DNA from: Nitrospinia bacterium
GTDB taxonomy: Bacteria > Nitrospinota > Nitrospinia > Nitrospinales > JAJDAT01
Assembly (NCBI GenBank): GCA_029261715.1
Contig: JAJDAT010000005.1
Span: 256,487-320,486, forward strand
Length of the DNA: 64,000 bases
Direction of reading: 5' to 3'
A program made the translations under genes and the position numbers. The notes beneath the pieces were generated by a model, which worked only from the letters and a program-made list of their open reading frames with translations, had not been told where the DNA came from and searched no databases. How positions within the stretch are numbered: position 1 is the stretch's first letter; each line of letters starts with the position of its first letter. Positions 50,201 through 58,651 of the stretch are shown here, piece after piece.

Positions 50201-50589
50201 AGCAACTCTTTGATGAAACTGAGCGAAACTTTAAGCTCGGCATCCGATTCGTTCAAACGGTTTTGTAGCTGGCAAGAATTAATTAGAGAATCGTTTAACT
50301 GAGGATTTTTCTTTTCAATTAACAGAGCTGCTTGTTCTCTAGAAAATTTGGAAAAAAATGCAGGAATGAAATAGCGAATAAAAGAGTAAGTTAAACCAAC
50401 AACCAATAGTCCGCCAATTGGAATAGCCAGGGTTTGTAAATTCCCCCAAAAATAAGAAACTCCATTTCCTACTAAATAAATTAGAGTAAGAAACGTTGCC
50501 AATAAATAAAAACCATTAATGGCAAAGAAGCTTTGGCGTTTTTTGCGGACTATATCTAAAAATGAGTTGATACGATCATTAGATTGCAT
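47257..50589 (-). CDS. DUF4175-like large membrane/coiled-coil protein
   Basis: Two N-terminal TM segments, long coiled-coil, conserved C-terminus; neighbour of moxR. Confidence 0.75.
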   Translation of the reverse strand: MQSNDRINSFLDIVRKKRQSFFAINGFYLLATFLTLIYLVGNGVSYFWGNLQTLAIPIGGLLVVGLTYSFIRYFIPAFFSKFSREQAALLIEKKNPQLNDSLINSCQLQNRLNESDAELKVSLSFIKELLESTKEKIEHVDPNSALDLNRAKLNRNLFLGSLGVAILTLTLIPDFYSKGLQNFINPPQQTNAVLIGSDSVPLNSKALPAINIKSIKLKYNYPAYTQIKPKTVSPSDGSIQALPGSEVAIEAESNFPLAAAEIEVNGKDRFSLNVSDENKLYGSLLMRDSGYYRFRVKIGKNPASVLPKKYPIKIDIDKAPKVILFLANPKPVYKNTDKLQFYYEIRDDFGIRKVELVYRVNGKPYRKLLKKVRTEEKEFKNSHSWNLNGSNLKPGDEVQYFLEAFDNDNVSGPNTGQSETYTFKIFDTRKEADDLIALQDELVESLVALLADNLVENESFKTKNIPDRNRIKRFFSFNIDKLIDIIDLAERIKERAEPMESFSPAYLNFFTNMVKGLQIIRKEQITALNQLATQPPGNVVPISFSFPPVTPLTNKLISELERDILFLIKITNRQKMDQAVSLERELEKLTESLRDEFEKMKDQKAPISPDELKKKLDKIEQTFRQMMEQLAKQTQGLPDEFLNPEAVKQLNLDKFQASLEKIKNLMEKGDIQAAMDELEKMTKDLQSLANQLDQSGDEMDDLVDMETMERIDDSLQSLEQVQKKQKDLLEETTDMNKELRKAQLEKFEDELSKFFEALKKDVNAAQEVLKETKDYLNKDPDINRHAELLEKQANLDSKIRKFNQEAIDSALKPDLPKKFDEIRKTREEMTNVIRERGALRLDEYYKFQRSLPEMVEKYDALEELTKLLDLKEFNELFKNTYPLAFRWQHNLRMVTQSSEELKEKMKTELNELRQINAEISKKLGTFNREMKKEFEALMSDQKKEQLDSMAKKQNEIRQEARDLGEKIAEMGRINPMVPPQLSQKMGSAQGFMKSAQKSLSKKELSQSVDSENQALNRLGETREMLEEMKNQKGKGRAKGKSNTPRFGVGRSPDTQRGGSMRMKREKVDLPSEDQYNAPTKFREDILHAMKRQRPKNYERLISEYYKELVK

Positions 50590-50868
50590 AATTACATTTT
50601 ATTATATTACGTAGCTATTTGAAACCAATTGTAGAAAGATGTTTGACACTTGTTTGAAAGGCATTATGACGCTGAAACCCAAAAAAGCTTTATTTATATG
50701 AGAATTCTTTAAGAAGATTTCTAAAAAATAAGATTTGCCAAGAGCCTAGTCCCTATTTTAAGGGCTAGGCGATAGCAAGTCAGTAAAAAGTAGGAAATAT
50801 TAGAATCGCTCTTAATTATTAGGAAAAAATGTGTTGAATTTAAGGAGCATTCCGAATAATATTTTGAT

Positions 50869-51024
50869 ATGAAAACTGAAGAAGAAACATTAGAAGAATC
50901 TTTTTTTACGAAACAGTGGAAGCTTGTTAAAGGTGATGATCTTAAGTGGAGAATATTCTGCGCTTTTTTTTTCTCTCTGTTAATCGTAGGGCTGAAATTT
51001 ATTAGCTCAATCGAAAGATTCTAA
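50869..51024 (+). CDS. Possible 51-aa single-TM small protein (not in ORF track)
   Basis: Manual translation MKTEEETLEESFFTKQWKLVKGDDLKWRIFCAFFFSLLIVGLKFISSIERF*; polar N-term then hydrophobic helix. Confidence 0.35.
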   Translation: MKTEEETLEESFFTKQWKLVKGDDLKWRIFCAFFFSLLIVGLKFISSIERF

Positions 51025-51340
51025 TCTACCAGCTTTTCCCCCATCCAAGTTGCTTAGAGACATCGTTTTTTCCTGAGGCGAACCAGTAGGTTCGACGAAG
51101 CGCCATTCTGAATCTTGATATTGTTGGTCTGAACAAGGTAGAAGGGGCGCCTCGATTCAACAAAATTGCTACTTCTAATCTTAGGAGGCTCTCGAAATGC
51201 AACCTTCCGCCGTTTACTTATCGGTAGCGAATAATCTCACCTTGTTTCAACGTTTACTCTGTTTTAAGGTTTTGCCTAAAGGCAGATGGGTTAAGCTATA
51301 ATGCGCTTATTTCCTATCATCTTAAGTTGCCGTGTAAACC

Positions 51341-53704
51341 ATGGACATTGATTCTGCAGTTAAAAAATTAAAAGCAAGTTCGATATTCGGTTTACTGTCT
51401 AAGCCTGCTTTAACCAAATTTTGTAAAAACTCGGAACTTGTAAAGCTTCCCAAAAATAAAGTTTTATTCGAAGAAGGCAGCCCAGGGGATGTTATGTATA
51501 TACTTCTTCAGGGAAAGCTTGAAATTTATACAAAGAATAAGCACATTGCGCTTCGAACTCCATTTGAGATGATTGGCGAATTATCTTTAATTAGTTTGCA
51601 ACCGCGTTCTGCTAGCGTGAAAGCTAATTCGGCTTCTATTTTGCTAAGAATCACTAAAGATTGTTTTGATAATTACATCGCTCCGCATTCTAAAGTGATG
51701 TTGGAGATCATGAAAGTTCTTTCTAGGCGAAGCGGGTGGGATTTAGAAAAATTAGATAAGGGATATAAGGAGCTTCGTCAATCTCAACAGAATTACGAAG
51801 ATATTGTTCAATCCGTTTCAGACATTATTTTAAGAGTATCTCCGGAGGGATTGATTAATTACGCTAATTCTTCCGTTAGCGTTCTTGGATATAAATCTCA
51901 TGAAATGATGGGGAAATCGCTAAAAGATTATATTAACGATGAAAATGAAAAAACAATTCTGAAAGATCTGTTGTCTAAAAGAATTGGGAAGGGCAAAGGA
52001 AAAGCGCGAGAGGTATGGTTACAAGTGAATCCCAAAAGCGTTTTGTCTAAAAAAAATAAAAAACTATATTTTTTAATCAGTTCTTCGGGTGTTTGGAGCG
52101 AATCCAAAGAGAACAAGAAAACAAAAAGAGTTCAAAGAATATTTGGCGGTAATCAATTGATTGCCAAAGATATTACTGAAAGAAAAAAAGCCGAAGAGGA
52201 ATTAAAAAATAATAAAATTCGCTTAGAAAAATTAGTTAAAAAAAGGACAAAAGATTTAGAAAAAACGAATCTCGAATTAAAAAAATCAAAAGAAGAAGCC
52301 GATTCGGCCAACAAAGCAAAGTCGGAGTTTTTGTCGAGAATGAGCCACGAAATACGAACCCCTCTGAATGCAGTTCTTGGATATTCTCAGATCCTTTTAA
52401 GAAAAAGTTATTTAGAACCTGAAGATAAAGATAGCGTAAAAGGGATTTCAACAAGCGGAAGCCATCTTTTAGAGCTTATCGATGAAGTTTTGGATATGTC
52501 TAAAATCGAGGCGAATTTAATGGAGATAAACGCCGGTGATTTTGACTTAAACGAACTTCTAAAAAGTTTATCAATTATTTTTGCTCCAAGGTGTGCGGAT
52601 AAAAATTTGATGTTGTTTGTTGATAACTTAAAAAAAGAATATTTTGTTAGATCCGATCAAACTAAATTGCGGCAAATTTTAATCAATTTGATGGGTAATG
52701 CCGTCAAATTTACAGACGAGGGATTTGTTTCGTTAAAAATTAGCGATTCAAAAGCTAATCTGTTTCGTTTTGAAATAATAGACTCAGGACCTGGAATTCC
52801 TCCAAAAGATCATAAAAATATATTTGATCCCTTTCGCCAAACTGACGAGGGAATTAAAAAAGCAGGAACCGGTTTGGGTTTGACGATTTCTCAAAAACAA
52901 GCTCGGCTGTTGGGAGGAGATTTAATCGTTGAATCTGAATTAGGAAAAGGGGCCAAATTTATTTTGACTTTGCCTTTACCAGCGGTTACTCAAAAGGTCT
53001 TGCAACGAAACAGAGAAGATTTTGCAATAAAAGGATTGAAAGAAAACTTAAAAATAAAAGCGTTAATATTAGATCGTAATTCTAATAACCGTGACGTTCT
53101 CTTTAAGTTATTAAGTTCTATCGGAGTAGATGTGTTTTCGGTGGCAGACAGTTCTCAAGCTTTGGATGAAATTAAAAATTATAAGCCTGATATTGTTTTC
53201 TTCGATATAAAGATTCCCATAACTGATGAAATCAAAGTCTTTGAAAAAATTTCGAAAAAATTTAAAAAGAAATCTTTAAAAATCATAGCAATGACCGCTT
53301 CTGTTTTAAACCATGAAGTGGATGCGTTTCTGGAAAAGGGTTTTGATGAAGTACTTCTAAAACCTATTCGATTAGAAAGCTTGGTTTTATTATTGAAAAA
53401 ATGTTTGAATGCCGAGTTTGAATTCGAGAAGAGTATTGAACAGACTTCTAATTCATTTTCAGATAATGGTTCTAAAGAAGATGCCGCGAAATTTAATCTT
53501 CCGAGTTCTGCGTTAGAAGCTTTAAAAGAAGCGGCTGATTCGGGTAATGTCACTCACTTAGCAAAAGAGCTTGCCAAAATTGCAACGATGGGTGAAGACG
53601 GGAGAAAATTAAAAAAATATCTAGAAGAGTTTGTTAAAGTTTATGATCTAGAGGGTATTTTAAGTTTTCTCGATAATATGGAGACTAGACGACTAAATAA
53701 GTGA
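51341..53704 (+). CDS. Hybrid sensor histidine kinase: cNMP-binding - PAS - HisKA - HATPase - receiver
   Basis: Cyclic-nucleotide-binding-like domain (LPKNKVLFEEGSPGDVMYILLQGKLEIY), SRMSHEIRTPLNAVLGYSQ, GTGLGLTISQKQ, receiver VFFDIKIP. Confidence 0.92.
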   Translation: MDIDSAVKKLKASSIFGLLSKPALTKFCKNSELVKLPKNKVLFEEGSPGDVMYILLQGKLEIYTKNKHIALRTPFEMIGELSLISLQPRSASVKANSASILLRITKDCFDNYIAPHSKVMLEIMKVLSRRSGWDLEKLDKGYKELRQSQQNYEDIVQSVSDIILRVSPEGLINYANSSVSVLGYKSHEMMGKSLKDYINDENEKTILKDLLSKRIGKGKGKAREVWLQVNPKSVLSKKNKKLYFLISSSGVWSESKENKKTKRVQRIFGGNQLIAKDITERKKAEEELKNNKIRLEKLVKKRTKDLEKTNLELKKSKEEADSANKAKSEFLSRMSHEIRTPLNAVLGYSQILLRKSYLEPEDKDSVKGISTSGSHLLELIDEVLDMSKIEANLMEINAGDFDLNELLKSLSIIFAPRCADKNLMLFVDNLKKEYFVRSDQTKLRQILINLMGNAVKFTDEGFVSLKISDSKANLFRFEIIDSGPGIPPKDHKNIFDPFRQTDEGIKKAGTGLGLTISQKQARLLGGDLIVESELGKGAKFILTLPLPAVTQKVLQRNREDFAIKGLKENLKIKALILDRNSNNRDVLFKLLSSIGVDVFSVADSSQALDEIKNYKPDIVFFDIKIPITDEIKVFEKISKKFKKKSLKIIAMTASVLNHEVDAFLEKGFDEVLLKPIRLESLVLLLKKCLNAEFEFEKSIEQTSNSFSDNGSKEDAAKFNLPSSALEALKEAADSGNVTHLAKELAKIATMGEDGRKLKKYLEEFVKVYDLEGILSFLDNMETRRLNK

Positions 53705-53757
53705 CAATAAACGATCAAAACATACCTATTTGAAGCCTTTTCCCCGTCGGACGCCTC
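53689..53757 (+). repeat. Three-copy intergenic element, copy A
   Basis: acgactaaat-N16-tcaaaac...ctattt-aagcctt; same spacing as copies B and C. Confidence 0.5.
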
Positions 53758-54102
53758 AATACTATTCCCACCTAGCAAAAATACGAAATGGATGAGGTTC
53801 TAGAGATACTGGAATGCGTTTTCAAAACAAAAGATTCGCATTTTCTAGAATAAATACCTAGTTCCTCAATGTAATCTAAAAGGTGTTGTAAGTGTTTGAT
53901 TTTGCTATTATTAAAGGTGCAAAGACTGGCGGTTACATTTTTAGAACTACTAGCAACCTACCAAGCTATCATTTATCCAAATCTAACCGAATTTGTTTTC
54001 TAGCTATTTTCTACATATTTTGTGGTTATTTTGTAGTAAAAACCTGAAGGTCTATGGGAGAATTGGGCAAATATTTTATTCTCGAAAATAATTGATAGTC
54101 CC

Positions 54103-55122
54103 ATGGAAAAAATTAGAGTTTTGGTTGTAGACGACGAACCTAGGAACGTTCAACTTATAAGGAGTATTCTTAACAGTCAGGAGTGCTATATCGTCGATGA
54201 AGCCGTTGATGGGGAAGAAGCGTTAAAAAAACTTAAAGATAAAAACTATGACGCTCTATTAACAGATTGGCTGATGCCTAAAATGAATGGCGCCGATTTG
54301 ATTAAGAGAATCCGGAGTGAATTGAAGTCTCCTCCCTACATTGTAATGATTACAGCGATTCAATCGGCGCAGGCTAAAGAAAACATTCTTGAAATTGGGG
54401 CAGACGAATTTATTTCTAAGCCATTACGTATGAAGGAATTCTTAGTTATTTTAAAAGAGGGGTTGGCAAGAAGGTCACAGCCTTTGCCTAAACTCCAAAA
54501 AATTAAAGTTCCAAAAAAAATCATTCCTCCTCCATTTGTAGCTGTTGTGATTGCGTCTAGTACGGGTGGGTTTGAAGCTCTGATCCATTTATTTTCCGGC
54601 GCTTTACCAGAGAAGGCCGCTTTTTTTGTAGCTCAACATGCCCCAGTGGAAACTCTTAGAAACATGGCAAGGAAAATAAAAACTCTAACTAATCTTGATG
54701 TAAACTTGGCAAGAGATTCTCAAAAAATTAATCCCGGAAATGTTTATATTGCTCCAGGCGATAGGCATTTATGCATCAATCCAAAACCATTATCCATTAG
54801 CCTCAATCAGGATCCTAAGGAAAACTATGTAAGGCCATCGGCAGATCCATTGTTTCGTTCTGCGGCCTTAGTTTTCGGAAAATGCACGTTAGGAATTGTT
54901 TTAACTGGTTTGGGAGTTGATGGGACTCAGGGAGCGGCTCATATTAAAGCTGTCGGGGGAGAGGTTTTAGCGCAAGACCCTAAATCGGCAATCGCTCCAT
55001 CGATGCCGAAGAATGTCATCTTATCGGGACTAAATTCCGATACCGTAAAGCTCGACGAAATCAATTCGAAAATTGAATCCCAAATTTCAATGCTAACCTC
55101 AAACCTAAAGTCTATTTCTTAA
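54103..55122 (+). CDS. cheB: CheB-type protein-glutamate methylesterase (receiver + CheB domain)
   Basis: REC VLVVDDEPRN..LTDWLMPKMNG; CheB ASSTGG, QHAP, TGLGVDGTQGAAHIKAVGGEVLAQD. Confidence 0.92.
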   Translation: MEKIRVLVVDDEPRNVQLIRSILNSQECYIVDEAVDGEEALKKLKDKNYDALLTDWLMPKMNGADLIKRIRSELKSPPYIVMITAIQSAQAKENILEIGADEFISKPLRMKEFLVILKEGLARRSQPLPKLQKIKVPKKIIPPPFVAVVIASSTGGFEALIHLFSGALPEKAAFFVAQHAPVETLRNMARKIKTLTNLDVNLARDSQKINPGNVYIAPGDRHLCINPKPLSISLNQDPKENYVRPSADPLFRSAALVFGKCTLGIVLTGLGVDGTQGAAHIKAVGGEVLAQDPKSAIAPSMPKNVILSGLNSDTVKLDEINSKIESQISMLTSNLKSIS

Positions 55123-55294
55123 AAAGATTAAGTGATCAATGTATTTATCTTTATCAGGATATTTCGGCAACGAAACCTTTTCCGTAACTAGGAAGTTGAG
55201 CCAGATATATTAATACACTACTACTGTGTTTACTATTATGACCTGGAAGCTGGAGTGTTTTGTGCGGGAAATCTTAAGGGGGTTGTAAAGTTTG

Positions 55295-55843
55295 TTAAGA
55301 AGTTTCGAAACCGAATTTTTCGTAGAGCTCAACGGTTCTTTCGGTCAGTTCCGCTTTTAGCTCCATATCGTCGGCTAAACTTTCCGCCTGTTTAGAGTGG
55401 TGAATGGCTTCGGAGCCTTTATCTAAAGCTTCGTAAGCGAGGCTGATGCTTAATTGGACGTCGCAAGAGTCTGGTATAATTGCTACGCTTTTTTTTAGAA
55501 GGGCAAGAGCGTTTTCAAACTTTTCTAATCGCATATAGACGACCCCTAATTTATGAAGAGCGTCTTCGTCATCGGGGTATATTTTTAAAAACTTTTCAAA
55601 ATAGTTAGCGGATTCCTCGTATCTTTTACTAACGACAAGGCAAATTGCCAGATTATATAAGCCATCTTCCTCGTCTGGTTCTATGGCCAGCGCTTTTTTA
55701 TATTCTTCCTCGGCATCTTCTAGTCTTTCGGCTTCAAAATAAGCGTTGGCGAGCGCAATTCTATTTACAGGGTCGTCAGGCTCTTCCTTCACGATTGATT
55801 GTAATTCGTCAATGCCTAGATCTTCAAATTCGTCATTTTCCAT
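55295..55843 (-). CDS. TPR-repeat protein
   Basis: Consecutive 34-aa TPR motifs. Confidence 0.85.
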   Translation of the reverse strand: MENDEFEDLGIDELQSIVKEEPDDPVNRIALANAYFEAERLEDAEEEYKKALAIEPDEEDGLYNLAICLVVSKRYEESANYFEKFLKIYPDDEDALHKLGVVYMRLEKFENALALLKKSVAIIPDSCDVQLSISLAYEALDKGSEAIHHSKQAESLADDMELKAELTERTVELYEKFGFETS

Positions 55844-56017
55844 GGGGCTATTGTATCAGTTAAGAACTATAATCAAAAACTTTGATTGAAACTTTATACA
55901 TTTTCTTTCATTAAATTTTTTGCCTCAGCGGTCCTTTTTCAGTAAGATTTCGTTTATTATGGTTGTTACAATAAGTAAAGATAAAGCAAAGACGCTTTTA
56001 TAAGGAAAATTTAATGT

Positions 56018-56488
56018 ATGAATGATGCGGTTGAGGATTTTCGCAAAGCTAATTTAATGAAAGCTAATATGTCGCAAAAAGATTTAACCGGTCGTGACTT
56101 TAGTGAAGCGAACTTAAGAAAGGCTGATTTATCTGGAGCGATTTTATCGCGAGCCAAAATGGTAAAAACCGCTCTAAGTGTCGCTAACTTGTCTAACGCC
56201 AATTTGACGGAAGCGGATTTGTCTGGAGCTGAATTGATTGGCGCTATTTTAGACGGAGCTTGTTTGAGAGGCGCGGATTTGACGAGGGCATCTTTGAGTA
56301 AAGCGAGCATGCGAGGCGCCGATTTAACGGGGGCAAATCTTCAAAAAGTTAACAACCTTACGTGTAAACAAATAGAATCAGCGATTTTTGACAAAACTGT
56401 TATGCTGCCCGATTACTTGAAAATTACCTGGACGTCTGAAAAAGACTGGGAATGCGCAGATCGGAAGAAAGGCATTGAAGACAACTAA
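56018..56488 (+). CDS. Pentapeptide-repeat protein
   Basis: A(D/N)LxxA repeats: SEANLRKADLSGAILSRAKMVKTALSVANLSNANLTEADLSGAELIGAIL. Confidence 0.9.
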   Translation: MNDAVEDFRKANLMKANMSQKDLTGRDFSEANLRKADLSGAILSRAKMVKTALSVANLSNANLTEADLSGAELIGAILDGACLRGADLTRASLSKASMRGADLTGANLQKVNNLTCKQIESAIFDKTVMLPDYLKITWTSEKDWECADRKKGIEDN

Positions 56489-56489
56489 T

Positions 56490-56678
56490 ATGGCAACGAC
56501 TAAAGTTAAAAAGTGCGACCATGAGGGCAAACGTATTCACTGGTTTACCTCGAATTTAAATGAGTGGGAAATTAAGTGGTGCGAAGATTGCGGCGCCTTG
56601 AAAAAATTTAATCTTGAGAGTAAGGAGTTTGAATGGATAACTCCTAGAATGACTGAACAACTTTATTCAAAAAAATAA
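56490..56678 (+). CDS. Small Cys-containing hypothetical protein
   Basis: MATTKVKKCDHEGKRIHWFTSNLNEWEIKWCEDCGALKKF; ATG 2 nt after the preceding stop. Confidence 0.6.
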   Translation: MATTKVKKCDHEGKRIHWFTSNLNEWEIKWCEDCGALKKFNLESKEFEWITPRMTEQLYSKK

Positions 56679-56704
56679 GAAATAATTTTCTGGGTTTTAC
56701 GAGG

Positions 56705-56775
56705 ACGACTAAATTGGCGGTACCAAGCGGTCAAAACGCATCTATTTAAAGCCTTGTTTCTGTATGATGTGTCTA
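56705..56775 (+). repeat. Three-copy intergenic element, copy B
   Basis: acgactaaattggcggtaccaagcggtcaaaacgcatctatttaaagccttgtttctgtatgatgtgtc. Confidence 0.5.
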
Positions 56776-56829
56776 GGGTGTCGTCGATTAAAGTGTGGAG
56801 TTAATAATTAGCGTTGGATTAATAGTAAT

Positions 56830-57276
56830 ATGAATACAGATGGGAATTTGACCCTAAAATTCGATCCAATTAAAAAAAAGTTTTTTCCAAAAAGCCTGCC
56901 AAGAGAAGTGGAGGTTTTGGATTACAATTTTATTGAACGTTCTGATTTGCTGAGAATTGAAACAATTATGTGGATGTTGTTTGGAGAAGAAGGAGCGCGA
57001 AGAACTTGCGATTATGCCGAAAGATTGGGAATCCTTGAATCTGAATTGGGGCGGTTCAAAATATTTTTAGAGATAGAGAGAGGCATTATTGAAGGGCATT
57101 TTGGAGTTTTTTGCGCAGGATTTCACAAAGTTTTGAATTATCCTATTTTGACTCATAGGGTAATTGATTACTTTAAAAAACAAAATATCCTAGAACGAAT
57201 GGATGATATGGGGTTTGAAATTGATCCTTGCCTACAAGATTTTATAGAGAATCGCGCCAATGGATGTCTTGTATAA
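56830..57276 (+). CDS. Hypothetical protein
   Basis: ORF overlapping the next gene by 17 nt (translational coupling). Confidence 0.65.
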   Translation: MNTDGNLTLKFDPIKKKFFPKSLPREVEVLDYNFIERSDLLRIETIMWMLFGEEGARRTCDYAERLGILESELGRFKIFLEIERGIIEGHFGVFCAGFHKVLNYPILTHRVIDYFKKQNILERMDDMGFEIDPCLQDFIENRANGCLV

Positions 57277-57733
57277 AACTCATTCGATTATTTCGACTTC
57301 ATTCAGAGAACAGCCCATCCGAGTGGATTGGCGTTTCTTTATGAGATCAAGCCCTCTCAAGCATTATCATGAATTAATTCATGAATATAATTATTTAGAT
57401 GACGACGATTTAGATTGGGTAAGGGAACGGGCGGATGGTTTTCTATGCAAACCAGAAGTCGATTGGCTGAGAGAATATTTGGATAAAAACTTTGCGGTGA
57501 AATTAGAAACGGAAGAGTTTGATTTGCCGATAAAATATGATGATTTGTTTTTTTTGGGTGAAGATTTAGAGAATAGGTATTATCTCGATCAACGCATGGT
57601 TGTACTGAGTAAAAAGGTAAAATTCGAAGATAATATTCACGGGTTTTTAATTCGTTTTCCTTTCGAAAAAGTGAATACCGTGAAAGACCTTTTAAGTCGA
57701 ATTGATTTTGACGATAGTAAAGAAGAACGCTGA
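57260..57733 (+). CDS. Uncharacterised protein, paralog of 43025-43432
   Basis: See 43025-43432; YKTHSIISTSFREQPIRVDWRFF and NIHGFLIRFPFEKVNTVKDLLSRI. Confidence 0.7.
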   Translation: MDVLYKTHSIISTSFREQPIRVDWRFFMRSSPLKHYHELIHEYNYLDDDDLDWVRERADGFLCKPEVDWLREYLDKNFAVKLETEEFDLPIKYDDLFFLGEDLENRYYLDQRMVVLSKKVKFEDNIHGFLIRFPFEKVNTVKDLLSRIDFDDSKEER

Positions 57734-57752
57734 GCTCTATTGATTCGGCAGA

Positions 57753-57980
57753 CTATTTTGTGGATGGCTTTTTAAAAGACCAGGGTAGTAACGATTCTTC
57801 ATAGTCGTCTTTTATTCCGATGGCCCCATGGAGGATTGACGAATCGCTTGTTTCGGACGAATCTGAAATTTCGTTTTGCTTTATAATTTCGCGGACCCTT
57901 CTGCGATTAAAATCTGGATCTACTAGATCTCTTTGCACTCGGCTTATAAAGCCAGCGACTAATGGGTTAGCATTTTTCAT
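57753..57980 (-). CDS. Small hypothetical protein
   Basis: ORF of 75 aa preceded by element copy C. Confidence 0.4.
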   Translation of the reverse strand: MKNANPLVAGFISRVQRDLVDPDFNRRRVREIIKQNEISDSSETSDSSILHGAIGIKDDYEESLLPWSFKKPSTK

Positions 57981-58019
57981 AATGATTAACCTGATAAATA
58001 GGCAACTTCAATCTAGATA

Positions 58020-58080
58020 CATCCAACGGTAATGAGCTTGGAACAGTATTTTGACCGCTTTGTATCGTCTATTTAGTTGT
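58020..58080 (-). repeat. Three-copy intergenic element, copy C (inverted)
   Basis: RC acaactaaatagacgatacaaagcggtcaaaatactg; 26-nt block spacing conserved. Confidence 0.5.
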
Positions 58081-58267
58081 TATTTAGGGGAACCTCTAAA
58101 AACTGTTTTTGGCTACGAGTGAGCCTTATGAAATAAGGGCTTGCGAGTTGCCGCAAGTAAAAACATTGAATTATTAGAGACACCCTCAAATTATAACATA
58201 TCACAAGCTTTGTGTATGAAAGCAGGTATTTGCTAAAGCTATTTTTTGGCGAGGTTATTAAAAAGAG

Positions 58268-58558
58268 ATGGATGTACTTGGGAATTTACACAGAGCTTTA
58301 GACTTTATAATTTCTCAAGGGGACATTGAGGTAAAGCTGAGTTTATGGGAAACAATTCAAAAAGCGGCGGAGGACACGCAGTTTCCGTCGGACTTGCAGT
58401 TTTCAGAGGAAAAAGAGCTGATTGAAAACTGTAAGGGGGTTATAAAGTGGGTGACTGAAAAAGACGAGCAAAAACAACTGGCAAAGCTTTCGGGGGATTT
58501 GGTACGTCTAATGGTAGAAATCGAAGATGGAAAAGACCGGGATATAACGCTTATTTAG
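58268..58558 (+). CDS. Small hypothetical protein
   Basis: ORF, 96 aa, helical. Confidence 0.5.
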   Translation: MDVLGNLHRALDFIISQGDIEVKLSLWETIQKAAEDTQFPSDLQFSEEKELIENCKGVIKWVTEKDEQKQLAKLSGDLVRLMVEIEDGKDRDITLI

Positions 58559-58651
58559 CTAGGCAAGTATAAGAATCTTGTCTTTTTAATGAAAAAATTG
58601 TCACAGTGAGGTTTTCGAATTGCGTCCACCACAAAGTTGAGTGAATTAAAC

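Noticed and set aside
56011-56310. Antisense 99-aa ORF over the pentapeptide gene
   Set aside because: Its apparent repetitive protein simply mirrors pentapeptide repeat codons.
57820-58032. 70-aa plus ORF
   Set aside because: Antisense to 57753-57980 and overlapping element copy C; no RBS or motif support.
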